Shown: positions 24,819-33,620, counted from the stretch's first letter. The stretch: DNA of 64,000 nt from Gammaproteobacteria bacterium (GCA_015709695.1 CP054183.1:930001-994000), one strand, 5' to 3'. The notes: generated by a model not told the origin, from the letters alone. Translations and numbers: made by a program.

Positions 24819-26086
24819 GGCTGGATTCCTTCTTCGATGGCCGCCGTCCCGGTCAGCCGTTCGATTTCAATGAGTGTCTGGTGGTATTCGGTCGCGGCAT
24901 CGATCAAATCTGCCTGCAGGTCGAGCAGTTCACGTTGCGCATCGATCAGCTCCAAGTAGCTGTAGCGTCCCCGCTCGAAGGCGTAGGTGGTGTTGCGCAA
25001 CGCTTCCTCCATTTGCGGGAGGGCGCGATCCCTCAGGGCGGGTACTTCCCGGGCCCGGTCCTGCATCTCGCGGTACAGCTGACCAAGACGAGTTCGCGCC
25101 TTCAAGAGAGCCACGGAGCGGTTGGCTTCGGCGCCGTCGCGGCGTGCTCGTGCCTCGGCGATGAGACCTTCGTTGCGATTGTTGATACCGAGGGGCATGC
25201 TGAACGAGAAGACCAGCGCTGTATCCTTTGTCGCCTCCATTCGCCGCAGACCTGCCCCAAGTTCTATTCCGGGGCGACGTGTGGCCGTGTGGAGGCGGAT
25301 TTCAGATTCGCGCAGGCGTGATTCCGAGATGTACCGCGAAATGTCTGGTGCCTTCTCCAGGGAGCGGAGTAGTTCCTCGTAGTTGATTGGAGGGGGCAGG
25401 GCGTAGAGGTCAGCCGATACAGCTTCGAAGTCAGGCTGTTCTTCGCCCCACGCTTCGGCAAGCGCATACCGGGCCGAGATCAGCTCGTGTTCAGCATGGG
25501 CGTCCGCAATGCGTGCTCGCTCCAGCGCCACCCCAGCGCGATCCTGCTCAGCCTGAGGTGACCGAGCGGCTTCGACCCGCGCCTGCGCTGCCGCCAAAGT
25601 CTCCTCTGCCAGCGTAACGCTGCGATGGGTCAGCGCATGCTGCTCCTGCATGCTTACAAGGGTGATAAAGCGCCGTGCGGTTTCGGCAACCAGATCGAGG
25701 CGACGGATTGCCTTCTCAGACTGGAGGCCGTCCCGCTCGGCCTGGGCTACCTCAATACGGCGATCTCGCAGGCCGCCGATCTCAATGAGCTGGCTTAGGC
25801 CCAAGGTCAGTTCGGCGCCCTTCAACCCACTGACATCGCCGGTGCCCAACACGTTCTCTAGATTGGCGTTGAGCGTCGGATTCGGCCTTACACCGGCTTG
25901 AGCAATGCGACCATCTTGTGCGATGAGCAGATATTCATAGGCACTAAGCTCCGGGTTGGAGCGTACGGCTCGGGAGAGGGCATCCCTTAGCGTAAGTGGG
26001 CTTTGGGCAGCCACTGCGTGGCCGGCCCACCCCATGGACAGCAGCACCATGAGCGTTGTACGCCCAAGTGAAGAAACACGAAGCAT
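24815..26086 (-). CDS. czcC: CzcC-type outer-membrane efflux channel (TolC family)
   Basis: The outer-membrane factor of the Co/Zn/Cd efflux system. The 423-residue precursor has a signal peptide (cleavage near AVAAQS), then two TolC-like repeats of long helices, with typical blocks SPLTLRDALSRAVRSNPEL, PNPTLNANLENVLGTGD and YAFERGRYSYLELIDAQREL near the end. It is the first structural gene of the pump. Ribosome site AGGAGTTTTTC precedes the ATG. The same leader sequence recurs at about 29070-29100 beside the second copy of the small upstream gene. Confidence 0.9.
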   Translation of the reverse strand: MLRVSSLGRTTLMVLLSMGWAGHAVAAQSPLTLRDALSRAVRSNPELSAYEYLLIAQDGRIAQAGVRPNPTLNANLENVLGTGDVSGLKGAELTLGLSQLIEIGGLRDRRIEVAQAERDGLQSEKAIRRLDLVAETARRFITLVSMQEQHALTHRSVTLAEETLAAAQARVEAARSPQAEQDRAGVALERARIADAHAEHELISARYALAEAWGEEQPDFEAVSADLYALPPPINYEELLRSLEKAPDISRYISESRLRESEIRLHTATRRPGIELGAGLRRMEATKDTALVFSFSMPLGINNRNEGLIAEARARRDGAEANRSVALLKARTRLGQLYREMQDRAREVPALRDRALPQMEEALRNTTYAFERGRYSYLELIDAQRELLDLQADLIDAATEYHQTLIEIERLTGTAAIEEGIQP

Positions 26087-26145
26087 GAAAAACTCCTAAT
26101 GGACGCAGTCAAAGGCGGCCAATAGCCACCTCGGCGAGCGATACC

Positions 26146-26544
26146 TTAGGAGTAGGAGGGTGGACCCCTCGCAGGCGGAAGATCAGGCGGTTGAGACGGG
26201 AGCGGAACCTGCGGCTGAGTGCGGATCGCTACTCTTGCAAGTCGTGCATACGGGGATTCCACGGCGGGGATTTCGTACAATACCCATGTGAAATCGAAGC
26301 TGAAATCAGGCTCGTGCTGTGCGCTTGAAGAAGACGAGAATGTTGCGCCCGGGAATGACGCTTCAGTGTCGTCGGAATCATCTTCCTGATGATGCTCTCC
26401 GAATAGGAGACCGCCGTCTGCATAGTGAGCGCTCGCATGGTCCGTGCCGCTTTCTTCACCGGTGCACAAATGCAGATGAAGCCCGCTGATTTGCACCAGC
26501 AGGACCGAAAAAATCAGAAATATGTAGGTGGCACGTTTACCCAC
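26146..26544 (-). CDS. Small secreted His-containing protein, first copy (CzcI-like position)
   Basis: A 132-residue protein with an N-terminal membrane or signal segment (IFLIFSVLLVQISGLHLHLC), an acidic His/Asp region (ASAHYADGGLLFGEHHQEDD) and a Pro-rich end, PPARGPPSYS. It lies directly upstream of czcC, where other czc loci have czcI, a small regulator of efflux. Similarity to CzcI itself is only positional. A second copy of exactly the same length lies at 29133-29531. The start is a GTG with no ribosome site, but with TATATT six bases before it, so the mRNA may be leaderless. Confidence 0.7.
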   Translation of the reverse strand: MGKRATYIFLIFSVLLVQISGLHLHLCTGEESGTDHASAHYADGGLLFGEHHQEDDSDDTEASFPGATFSSSSSAQHEPDFSFDFTWVLYEIPAVESPYARLARVAIRTQPQVPLPSQPPDLPPARGPPSYS

Positions 26545-26550
26545 GCTGTG

Positions 26551-26556
26551 AATATA
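26551..26556 (-). promoter_or_regulatory. Probable -10 box of the czc operon
   Basis: TATATT on the minus strand ends six bases before the GTG start of the first small secreted gene. The same arrangement, with seven bases, precedes the paralogue. No good -35 hexamer at 17-base spacing is seen, as expected for an activated (for example MerR-type or two-component) promoter. This is inference from sequence only. Confidence 0.45.
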
Positions 26557-26836
26557 GCATCAAGAGCCGGAAAATCCTGAGATGGCCACCGCGTTTTCAA
26601 AAAACAGCGTGAATTCAATCACTAGCAGTGGTGAGCAGCGGCGCCTCGCTCTAACAAGGGGAACTCCTCTCGGGGTGGGAGGGGCTAAATATCTATCGAA
26701 GCCACCTTCAGCGAGGGGAGTGCTTTCATGCCGTTCGGAGCTACTACCCAGGAATATGGAGCGTAATCCTTCTCGCGCTAGTTGCGTCGTCGGGGGTATG
26801 GCGGGTGTGGCCGCGTAGCTACTCCATGTGGCGGCT

Positions 26837-27463
26837 TCAAAGGCGCGATCTACCTGGCACTGCAAAGAGTTCGTGGTGTCCGTTAGTCCAGAAGCCCCAG
26901 ATCAGCTGCCGTGACTCCGTGGGTGAAGCTAGATCGTCCGAAGACGCGTTCGAATCAGGTGCGGCGATTCCATAAAATCCGGGCTTTTCACGAAGCATTT
27001 GAGAGATCGTTTCGGCGGGTACATAGCCAGACAGGACATAGCGTGTAGGGTTCTTCGTGATTGCACAGACCTTGGAAGAAAGTTGCTTGGGAATGTGTAG
27101 GTCGAGACAGGGTATCGGACTGCTCGTTTCAACGAGATGGACGTGAAATCCGCTGCTTCGCAGATTCTCCACCCACTGGTTCGCGTGGGTGATCGTCCTG
27201 CTGGACGAGAACACCACAAGATCCAGTGCTAGGTTGTCCACGATACGCCATAGAATCAATCCAAAGCCCAGCGTGCTGAATGCTGCGAACGCGACAAGCA
27301 GGCGGTTGGCACCACGGCGAGACCGCCGAGAGAACTCGGATTGCCTTGCAGGCTGCGCATGCTTGCCCCTGCGTCGTGACGTTCGCTTTCTAGGCACGAA
27401 TGTAGACTGGACCAGAGCGTGGTCTGCCTGATGGCTGTCCCATCGATGCTTTGGGGGGACCAT
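26837..27463 (-). CDS. DUF411-like protein lacking the metal-binding cysteines
   Basis: A protein of about 208 residues with an Arg-rich N-terminus, one membrane segment (LLVAFAAFSTLGFGLILWRI) and a C-terminal domain like DUF411 metal-locus proteins: WVENLRSSGFHVHLVE, then VLSGYVPAETISQMLREKP and FYGIAAPD. In DUF411 proteins a Cys-x-Cys-Cys site precedes the WV-x-x-L motif and a Cys-His-Thr site follows; here they are RTITHANQWV and SSKVCAI, so metal binding is probably lost. The start is uncertain (TTG at 27514 or ATG at 27463; no ribosome site). About 290 bases without a gene separate it from the czc operon. Confidence 0.6.
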   Translation of the reverse strand: MVPPKHRWDSHQADHALVQSTFVPRKRTSRRRGKHAQPARQSEFSRRSRRGANRLLVAFAAFSTLGFGLILWRIVDNLALDLVVFSSSRTITHANQWVENLRSSGFHVHLVETSSPIPCLDLHIPKQLSSKVCAITKNPTRYVLSGYVPAETISQMLREKPGFYGIAAPDSNASSDDLASPTESRQLIWGFWTNGHHELFAVPGRSRL

Positions 27464-27603
27464 GCCGCATACGGTATGCGTGCGATGTCGGGGAGAATCT
27501 GCAGAATGATCCAAGGTGTAATCGAAGTATCTTCATAGCGGCATGATGCTTATGAGCTGGATGGCGGTCCTTTGTGCTGGCCATTGCACGTCGCAGGAGT
27601 GAA

Positions 27604-28146
27604 CTAATCAAAATCTCCATGGCGACAGTCGCTGCAGAGTTCCTTTCTCTTGGCCAACCTGTCGACTAGTAATACGCCCTCGCAGTGTTTGCACTGTGCC
27701 AATTCGATGGTGTCGGACTTTGAGACGCCTTTTGCCAGCAAGACCGCTTGATCAAATTCTAGATCGGACTCTTCGGCCCACATGCGAAACACTTCATAGG
27801 CTTCGCACAGTAACTCTCCGTTCTCCAGGCTTGGTTGCAGTTCGCGTACGGAGCTGTGGCGCCGATCGTGCCGGTACAGAGTTTGGTAGATGCCAGTGAA
27901 GAGAGTTGCGTGAACAGCCCGGGTAGTGGAGCGGAAATGAGGCTGGAATGATGTCGGCGCTGGACCCCTAAATCCATCTCCGGCTTCCGGCAACCAACGA
28001 CGTTTCAGGGTGGTCAATCGATCCGGGGTCAGTCCGCTCCACTCGCTGGCGGTCTGTGCGCGAGCGCCATGTGTCAGAAGGCGTAATCCCAGATGTAGCC
28101 GCCGATAGTGGCGGTCGAACCTATCATCACCAACCTTGGTATCCAT
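27604..28146 (-). CDS. FlhC-like transcriptional activator (SetC/BisC type)
   Basis: A 180-residue protein that matches FlhC in plan. It has an N-terminal helical domain (HYRRLHLGLRLLTHGARAQT, LTPDRLTTLKRRWLP), then the PTSFQPHFRSTTRAVHATLF block that corresponds to the region around FlhC's PFSTDWF. Near the end comes a zinc site CKHC-(15)-CSDC, against C-x-x-C-(16)-C-x-x-C in E. coli FlhC. FlhC-like proteins are master activators of transfer in SXT (SetC) and ICEclc (BisC). The frame opens further upstream (to 28305), but the ATG at 28146 gives the family length. It diverges from the FlhD-like gene. Confidence 0.75.
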   Translation of the reverse strand: MDTKVGDDRFDRHYRRLHLGLRLLTHGARAQTASEWSGLTPDRLTTLKRRWLPEAGDGFRGPAPTSFQPHFRSTTRAVHATLFTGIYQTLYRHDRRHSSVRELQPSLENGELLCEAYEVFRMWAEESDLEFDQAVLLAKGVSKSDTIELAQCKHCEGVLLVDRLAKRKELCSDCRHGDFD

Positions 28147-28244
28147 GAGGCCGTCCTTGTTTAAGTTTCTACCATCTGAACCTAGGAAACCCTCAAGCGT
28201 TTTTTGCTTCGATCCTGCCGACAATTCCGCTTTGCCTATGAGGT

Positions 28245-28925
28245 ATGGCGACGGCGTCAATGAATCAATCAGAGATCGGGACAGAAGCAGAGAAGGATTG
28301 CTCATCGTCTCTCACGCAGTGGAAGGGGTCTGCAGCCATTCATCTTGCCCATCAGATGAATGAGCAGTGCATTGACCTTCTCTGTGAATTGGCCAATGAC
28401 AATATGGTCTCCGTTCAATGGCCGTTCTACTTGTCCAACCGAGATTTGTGGAGTCGTTTGGATCCAGAGGCGCGGCGTCGCCTGACCACGTTTCCATTTG
28501 TCATCATTGACATCCGCTTTGGAGACGAGGCGTGGTGGGGGAAAGTGAGAAGTAAAGGTCCAGCACGACTTGAGGGTAGTCCTGTCCCTCCTGGCATAAC
28601 GGGTTCGCGATGGGAGTGCCTTGCACTTGAAGCTCTGATGTTTGCGTGGCAAGTTGCGCGTGAAGATCGGAGAGTCGCGCATATGGTCTTCGGAATGGCG
28701 CCAGAAGTGGCACGAAACATAGCGTCGTTGTCGATGCAGGGTGTCCGGATCATCTCTGTCCAATGCGCGCAAGTGATGCGCATTCGATGGGACGACAAGC
28801 CGAAGTTCTGGCGTGAGATTCTTAACGCGTCTAGGGCGGCCGCCGAAGATCGGTTTCTTTCCTTGAGGCACCACGCGGAGAGGCGTCTGCTCAGCATCAT
28901 GCTCATGGGCCCAGGTCAGCCCTAA
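28245..28925 (+). CDS. Possible FlhD-like partner with N-terminal extension
   Basis: A 226-residue protein with no clear match over its first 125 residues. The C-terminal part (LMFAWQVAREDRRVAHMVFG, MAPEVARNIASLSMQGVRII, VMRIRWDDKPKFW) aligns with FlhD's pattern of LAQRLIVQDKASAMFRLGI, then NEEMATTLAALTLPQMVKLA and a C-x-F-R-F-D strand. Together with the FlhC-like gene it would form a FlhDC- or SetCD-type activator, although the genes are divergent here and not an operon. The start could also be at 28260 or near 28357. The assignment is by eye and needs a profile search. Confidence 0.5.
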   Translation: MATASMNQSEIGTEAEKDCSSSLTQWKGSAAIHLAHQMNEQCIDLLCELANDNMVSVQWPFYLSNRDLWSRLDPEARRRLTTFPFVIIDIRFGDEAWWGKVRSKGPARLEGSPVPPGITGSRWECLALEALMFAWQVAREDRRVAHMVFGMAPEVARNIASLSMQGVRIISVQCAQVMRIRWDDKPKFWREILNASRAAAEDRFLSLRHHAERRLLSIMLMGPGQP

Positions 28926-29132
28926 GCGGGCAACTCCTGTCGCGCGTTTGGCCTCTAATGGTGCAACACCGCTCCCGGCATGTGGTGAATCTGCACGATA
29001 AGCATCTTTCGGCCCTTCGACAGCTAGCCTGACAATGGGCGTCTGACGCCCAGCAAAAGCAAGAGGAAGCATGAAGAACTCCTAGGGGACGCTGAAAGAA
29101 CCAGTCGATGCGGCTGGTCCGGGCGGCGAAAC

Positions 29133-29531
29133 TCAGGAGTTGGAGGGTGGACCCCTCGCGGGAGGCGTATCAAAAGCCTGTGAGGATAGTGATGCTGCAA
29201 AAAACGCGCGCTTGGAAAAAGGTTCTACTGCTGCCGATACAAGGTCAGCGGCTGGAGCAAGGAACAATACCCACGCAGAATCGAAATCAAAACTAAACAG
29301 ATACTCGGCATGGTTTGACGAAGTGAATGTCGACGCAGGGAGCGACACCTCGCGGTCGTTAGAGTCATCCTCGGCGTGGTCCTCACCAAAGAAAAGACCA
29401 TCATCGGCATAGTGAGCGACCGGGTGGCTGTTGCCTGTCTCGTGCCCAGCGCAAAGATGCAGATGTAACCCGCTTACCTGCACCAGCAGGAGCGCAAATA
29501 TCACATGGAAGAAGATGGCGCGTCTCAGCAC
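29133..29531 (-). CDS. Small secreted His-containing protein, second copy
   Basis: Paralogue of the 26146-26544 gene with the same length of 132 residues. Shared blocks are LLVQVSGLHLHLCAGHE, VAHYADDGLFFGEDHAEDDS and the end PPARGPPSNS; the middle and Pro-rich parts differ. I chose the GTG at 29531, because it aligns with the GTG of the first copy and TATATT lies seven bases before it, again without a ribosome site. Downstream (28926-29132) the copied czcC ribosome site and ATG remain, but no czcC follows; the reading frame there runs antisense to the FlhD-like gene. So this is a leftover of a duplicated czc operon head. Confidence 0.65.
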   Translation of the reverse strand: MLRRAIFFHVIFALLLVQVSGLHLHLCAGHETGNSHPVAHYADDGLFFGEDHAEDDSNDREVSLPASTFTSSNHAEYLFSFDFDSAWVLFLAPAADLVSAAVEPFSKRAFFAASLSSQAFDTPPARGPPSNS

Positions 29532-29804
29532 GCTTTGAAATATATCACCGACTTCCCGGAATTCGCATTGAAAGATCCGCAACGCCGTGATTTCACTGGA
29601 AAAGTGAATGCTGCTATGCGTGAAACTCCAGTTGGAGAGGGCGTCGTTGGAGCAGGGGGCTGCAAGATGAGTCCGGGGAAGTGTTTGGCAGCCTGATGAG
29701 GTGTGATGTGTGGGTTTGGGGGTGAATGTCCCGGAAACTCCCCCTCCAGCTGGTGACTTCGGTCGTGATCCGATGGCACTCCTCAAAAAAAAGGGAGGTG
29801 CCCG

Positions 29805-30107
29805 GTGGATCAGCCTCAAGCCTGCTACGGCAGCCGTATTGTTGCCCGGGTCTCACTCCTATTCATGCTTTTGCCGGGCATGGCATGGGCGCAGGCCTCG
29901 CCCTTTGATACCGGCGCCAACTCGATGGTGAGCTTTGCGCTGACCATCGCGACACCCATTGCCGTGCTGGTCGTGATCGGCCTTGCTCTGGCCGCGGCAG
30001 TCGGCCGCATCTCCTGGGGCTGGGTGATCGGTGCGCTGGTGGGCATTGCGGCGATCTTCGGTGCACCGCAGATCGTGGCGTGGATTCGCTCGATGTTCGG
30101 CGTGTAG
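29805..30107 (+). CDS. virB2: VirB2/TrbC-type pilin
   Basis: The major pilus subunit of the type IV secretion system. The 100-residue pre-pilin has a long signal peptide (RVSLLFMLLPGMAWAQ, cleavage near AQA) and two hydrophobic helices (SFALTIATPIAVLVVIGLAL and WGWVIGALVGIAAIFGAPQI) joined by a short basic loop, the usual TrbC/VirB2 form. The GTG start is set by a strong GGGAGGTG site five bases upstream. It opens the transfer operon, whose next gene starts two bases after its stop. Confidence 0.88.
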   Translation: MDQPQACYGSRIVARVSLLFMLLPGMAWAQASPFDTGANSMVSFALTIATPIAVLVVIGLALAAAVGRISWGWVIGALVGIAAIFGAPQIVAWIRSMFGV

Positions 30108-30109
30108 AC

Positions 30110-30475
30110 ATGGAGGCGCGCAACGCCGGAGTCACCGCCGATCCGCTGTTCGTGGGCGTGACGCGGCCGCCGATGCGCTTCGGGGTGACCTATGCGGCGC
30201 TGCTCCTGAATGCGGCGTTCACGATGGAGCTGTTCCTCGTGACGAAGAACCTGCTTGTGCTGTTGATGCTGTTTCCGATCCACGGCGTGTGCATGCTGCT
30301 GTGTGCGCGGGATGCGCGCTACTTCGATTTGCTCATGATGTGGATGAAGACGCGGCTGTTGGGCTATGTGTGCAGTATCCGGTTCTGGAAGGGTGTGAGC
30401 TACAGTCCGCTGGTACTGGATCTGCCGGATCGGCATGGACGGCGCAGGGCGGCTGCCGTGGTGCGTGTGGCATGA
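30110..30475 (+). CDS. virB3: VirB3-type secretion protein
   Basis: A 121-residue inner-membrane protein of the VirB3/TrbD family, needed for pilus assembly with VirB4. The motif ADPLFVGVTRPPMRFGVTYA at the N-terminus is the family signature; two membrane segments follow at about 28-45 and 47-65. The ATG follows the virB2 stop by two bases, and the end overlaps virB4 by four bases. Confidence 0.88.
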   Translation: MEARNAGVTADPLFVGVTRPPMRFGVTYAALLLNAAFTMELFLVTKNLLVLLMLFPIHGVCMLLCARDARYFDLLMMWMKTRLLGYVCSIRFWKGVSYSPLVLDLPDRHGRRRAAAVVRVA

Positions 30476-32913
30476 AGAGGGCCACCGCCTTGCGGCGAGA
30501 GTTGCCGGCGGCGTTCCGGAGTCCCTATCGCGTGCATCTGTCGCCGCATGTGGTGCGCACGGAAGCCGGCGACTACGTGCAGGTGTTCCGGCTCGATGGC
30601 GCGAGCTTCGAGACCGCCGATGATGAGGTGCTCAACAACTGGCATGAGCGCCTGAATGTCCTGTGGCGCAACATCGCAGGGCCCAATGTCGCGCTGTGGG
30701 TGCATGTGATCCGCCGGCGAGAGCAGGTGCAGGCCTCGGATGTGCGGTCACAGGAGGGGTTCGCGGAGCGCCTGGCCCTGCGCTATCAGGCGCGCTTGTC
30801 CACCGAGACCTTGATGGTCAACGAGCTGTGCCTGTCGGTGGTCTACCGGCCGATTGCCGGCGCGGCGCCCAATCTGCTCGTGCGGCTGATGCGCTCGCCG
30901 GCTGCAGGTTCTGGGGCGATGGAGCGGGCGGATGCGCTGGATGCCTGCGAGAAGCTGGCGCAGACGGTCAGCTCGTCTCTGGCCCGCTATGACCCGGAGC
31001 GATTAGGTGTGTACTTGTTGGGAGGGCGGCACTGTTCGCGGGTGCTGGAGTTCTTTGGCCTGTTGCTCAATGCCGAGCGCGTGCCGGTGCCGCTGCCCAC
31101 GGCGCCCATCAATGAGGTGCTGGCGACCACGCGGGTGATCTTCGGCAGCGAGACCGTGGAGTACCGCCTGCCGACGCAGACACGCTTCGGGGCGGTGCTG
31201 GGCATCAAGGAGTATGCGACGCCGACGACGGTAGGCATGTATGACGCGCTGCTGTCGGCGCCGTTCGAGTTCGTGCTGACGCAGTCGTTCTCGTTCCTGA
31301 CCAAGGCGGCCGGGCAGGGACTGCTGCAGCGCCAGTACAACCAGATGGCCAATGCCGGCGACTTCGCAGTGAGTCAGGCCGAGCAGCTGAAGGATGCGCT
31401 GGATGAGCTGACCTCCAATGAGTTCGTGATGGGAGATCATCATTTCACGCTGCAGGTGCTGAGCAGTATCGCGGGCAAGCAGGCCGGTATATCGGCCGAG
31501 CAGCGGTTGCGGGCGTTGAATGACGACGTGGCACTCGCCCGGGCGATCCTGGCGGATACGGGGCTGACGACAGCCCGCGAGGATCTGGCACTGGAGGCGG
31601 CGTTCTGGGCGCAGCTGCCGGGCTGCTTCGCGATGCGCCCGCGCAAGGCGCCGATCACCTCGCGGAACCTGTGCGCGATGGCGCCGTTCCACAACTTCCC
31701 GGCCGGGCGGCCCACAGGCAATCACTGGGGCGACGCGCTGGCGCTGTTCGTGACCAGTGCCCGCTCGCCGTACTACTTCTCGCTGCATGCCAGTGATCCG
31801 CGCGATCCGGATGGCGGCAGCCGCAAGGACACGGGGCATACGTTCATCTGTGGTCCGACCGGATCGGGCAAGTCGGTGCTGATCGGGTTTCTGGTGACGA
31901 TGCTGGCCCGGCAGGGCGCAACCCAGGTGCTGTTCGACAAAGATCGGGGGCTTGAGATCCTGACGCGGGCGCTGGGCGGCACGTACCTGTCGCTGAAAAA
32001 CGGGGTGCCCACTGGGTTCAATCCGCTGCAGCTCGCGCCCACGCCGGAGAACATCGAGTTCCTGAAGATCTGGCTGCGGGCGCTGGTGCGCGGCACCGTG
32101 ACGCTGACCATCCGGGAGGAGGCGGACCTAGATGCGGCGCTGGTGGGCACGCTGGCGCTGGATGCGCCGTCCCGCCGGCTCTCGCGCCTGATCGAGTTCA
32201 CCGATGCGACGCGGGCCGAGGGCATCCACATGCGGCTGTCGCGCTGGTGCGAGAGCAGCCGCGGTGACTATGCCTGGGTGTTCGACAACGCGGCGGACTC
32301 GCTCGCCGGGCAGTTGTCGCAGGCCAATCTGTTCGGCGTGGATGTCACGGACTTCCTCGACAACGCACTGACGCGCTCGCCGGTGACGCTGTACCTGTTC
32401 CATGTGATCCGGCAGCTGCTGGATGGGCGGCGCTTCGTGTGCTGGATGGATGAGTTCTGGAAGCTGCTCGCCGATCCGGCGTTCGAGGGGTTCGCGAAGG
32501 ACGGTCCCAAGACCTGGCGGAAGCTCAACGGCGTGATGTGCCTGGCGACGCAGAGCGCGAGCGACGTGCTCGACAGTCCGATCAGCCGCACGATCATCGA
32601 GCAGACGCCGACCAAGATCCTGTTTCCCAACCCGGATGCCAATGCCGCCGAGTACATCGAGGGGTTCGGGCTCTCCGAGCGCGAGTTCAAGTTGCTTAAA
32701 GAACAACTGGAGCCGGGCTCGCGGCAGTTCCTCATCAAGCAGGGCCACTACTCGGTGGTGTGCCAGCTGGATCTGAAGGGGTTCGATGCAGAACTGAAGG
32801 TGATCTCCGGCCGTGCCAGCACGGTGGAGCAGTTGCACCGTGTGATGGCGCGGACTGGGTCCGATCCGAAAGTGTGGTTGCCGGTCTTTCTCGAACAGGA
32901 GGTTGTGTCATGA
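30472..32913 (+). CDS. virB4: VirB4 ATPase
   Basis: The large ATPase that powers pilus formation and substrate transfer. The 813-residue product has the VirB4 N-terminal CagE_TrbE domain (SPYRVHLSPHVVRTEAGDYV, TRFGAVLGIKEYATPTTVGM), Walker A TFICGPTGSGKSVLIGFLV at about 455-473 and Walker B RRFVCWMDEFWKLL at about 650. The later block LATQSASDVLDSPISRTIIE and PTKILFPNPDA are also typical. The ATG lies in the last codons of virB3 (ATGA-type overlap). The open frame extends upstream to 30031 as a shadow of virB2-virB3. Confidence 0.95.
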   Translation: MKRATALRRELPAAFRSPYRVHLSPHVVRTEAGDYVQVFRLDGASFETADDEVLNNWHERLNVLWRNIAGPNVALWVHVIRRREQVQASDVRSQEGFAERLALRYQARLSTETLMVNELCLSVVYRPIAGAAPNLLVRLMRSPAAGSGAMERADALDACEKLAQTVSSSLARYDPERLGVYLLGGRHCSRVLEFFGLLLNAERVPVPLPTAPINEVLATTRVIFGSETVEYRLPTQTRFGAVLGIKEYATPTTVGMYDALLSAPFEFVLTQSFSFLTKAAGQGLLQRQYNQMANAGDFAVSQAEQLKDALDELTSNEFVMGDHHFTLQVLSSIAGKQAGISAEQRLRALNDDVALARAILADTGLTTAREDLALEAAFWAQLPGCFAMRPRKAPITSRNLCAMAPFHNFPAGRPTGNHWGDALALFVTSARSPYYFSLHASDPRDPDGGSRKDTGHTFICGPTGSGKSVLIGFLVTMLARQGATQVLFDKDRGLEILTRALGGTYLSLKNGVPTGFNPLQLAPTPENIEFLKIWLRALVRGTVTLTIREEADLDAALVGTLALDAPSRRLSRLIEFTDATRAEGIHMRLSRWCESSRGDYAWVFDNAADSLAGQLSQANLFGVDVTDFLDNALTRSPVTLYLFHVIRQLLDGRRFVCWMDEFWKLLADPAFEGFAKDGPKTWRKLNGVMCLATQSASDVLDSPISRTIIEQTPTKILFPNPDANAAEYIEGFGLSEREFKLLKEQLEPGSRQFLIKQGHYSVVCQLDLKGFDAELKVISGRASTVEQLHRVMARTGSDPKVWLPVFLEQEVVS

Positions 32914-33620
32914 AGCGATACGGCGTGTTCGTGTTGATCCTCGCCTGCATGTTGGCCGCGCCTGGCGTGCAGGCCGCGATGGCGGTCGTCGACATCCGTG
33001 CCATTGCGCAGATGCGCAGTCAGCTGCAGGCCTTGCAGAACCAGTTGACCACGGCCCGCAACCAGCTTACGCAGGCCCAGCAGCAGTACCAGTCCATGAT
33101 CGGCACGCGGGGCATGGAGCGGCTGTTGTCGGGTACGGCCCGCAACTATCTGCCGCCGGACTGGGTGGCACTCGAAGCCGCCGTGCGTGGTGCGGAGTCC
33201 AGCTACGCGGCGCTGGCGGCGCAGATGGACGCGGTACTGCGTGGCAACGCGGTGCTGACCCCCGCGCAGACGGCGCACCTGGCGACGGACTCACTAGCGC
33301 AGCTGGAGGCCGATCGCCGTTCGGTGGCCATGATGCAGGTGACGAGCCGTCAGGCGCTGCAGGCCAGCAGCCAGCGCTTTACCTCGCTGCAGGGGCTGAT
33401 CGACGCCATACCGACGGCCACCGACACCAAGGCGGCGCTGGACCTGCAGGCGCGCATCGCGGCCGAGCAGGCGATGCTGCAGAACGAGCAGACCAAGCTG
33501 ATGGTGCTGCACCAGGCGGCGTTGGCCGAGGAGCGGGCGCAGCAGCAGCGGGCGCGGGAACTGGCCATTGCGAACTATGGTTCGCTGCGCGGATTGCCAC
33601 CGATCGGGCTTGGCAATTAG
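32910..33620 (+). CDS. virB5: VirB5-type minor pilin
   Basis: VirB5 forms the tip of the T-pilus and helps contact with the recipient. The 236-residue precursor has a signal peptide (YGVFVLILACMLAAPGVQAA) and then long amphipathic helices rich in Gln and Ala (QMRSQLQALQNQLTTARNQL, QARIAAEQAMLQNEQTKLMV), the plan of TrbJ/VirB5 proteins. It overlaps virB4 by four bases and is followed at once by the EexN-like gene. Confidence 0.85.
   Translation: MKRYGVFVLILACMLAAPGVQAAMAVVDIRAIAQMRSQLQALQNQLTTARNQLTQAQQQYQSMIGTRGMERLLSGTARNYLPPDWVALEAAVRGAESSYAALAAQMDAVLRGNAVLTPAQTAHLATDSLAQLEADRRSVAMMQVTSRQALQASSQRFTSLQGLIDAIPTATDTKAALDLQARIAAEQAMLQNEQTKLMVLHQAALAEERAQQQRARELAIANYGSLRGLPPIGLGN

Noticed and set aside
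26560-26865. 101-codon minus-strand frame between the first small secreted gene and the DUF411-like gene
   Set aside because: No family, no ribosome site, Arg/Pro-rich; it overlaps the presumed czc promoter.
28302-29072. 256-codon minus-strand frame starting at the copied czcC ribosome site
   Set aside because: Only the ribosome site and ATG resemble czcC; the rest does not, and most of it is antisense to the FlhD-like gene.
29532-29804. Possible virB1 (lytic transglycosylase) gene before virB2
   Set aside because: No frame there carries a transglycosylase motif; the region looks like promoter or leader of the transfer operon.
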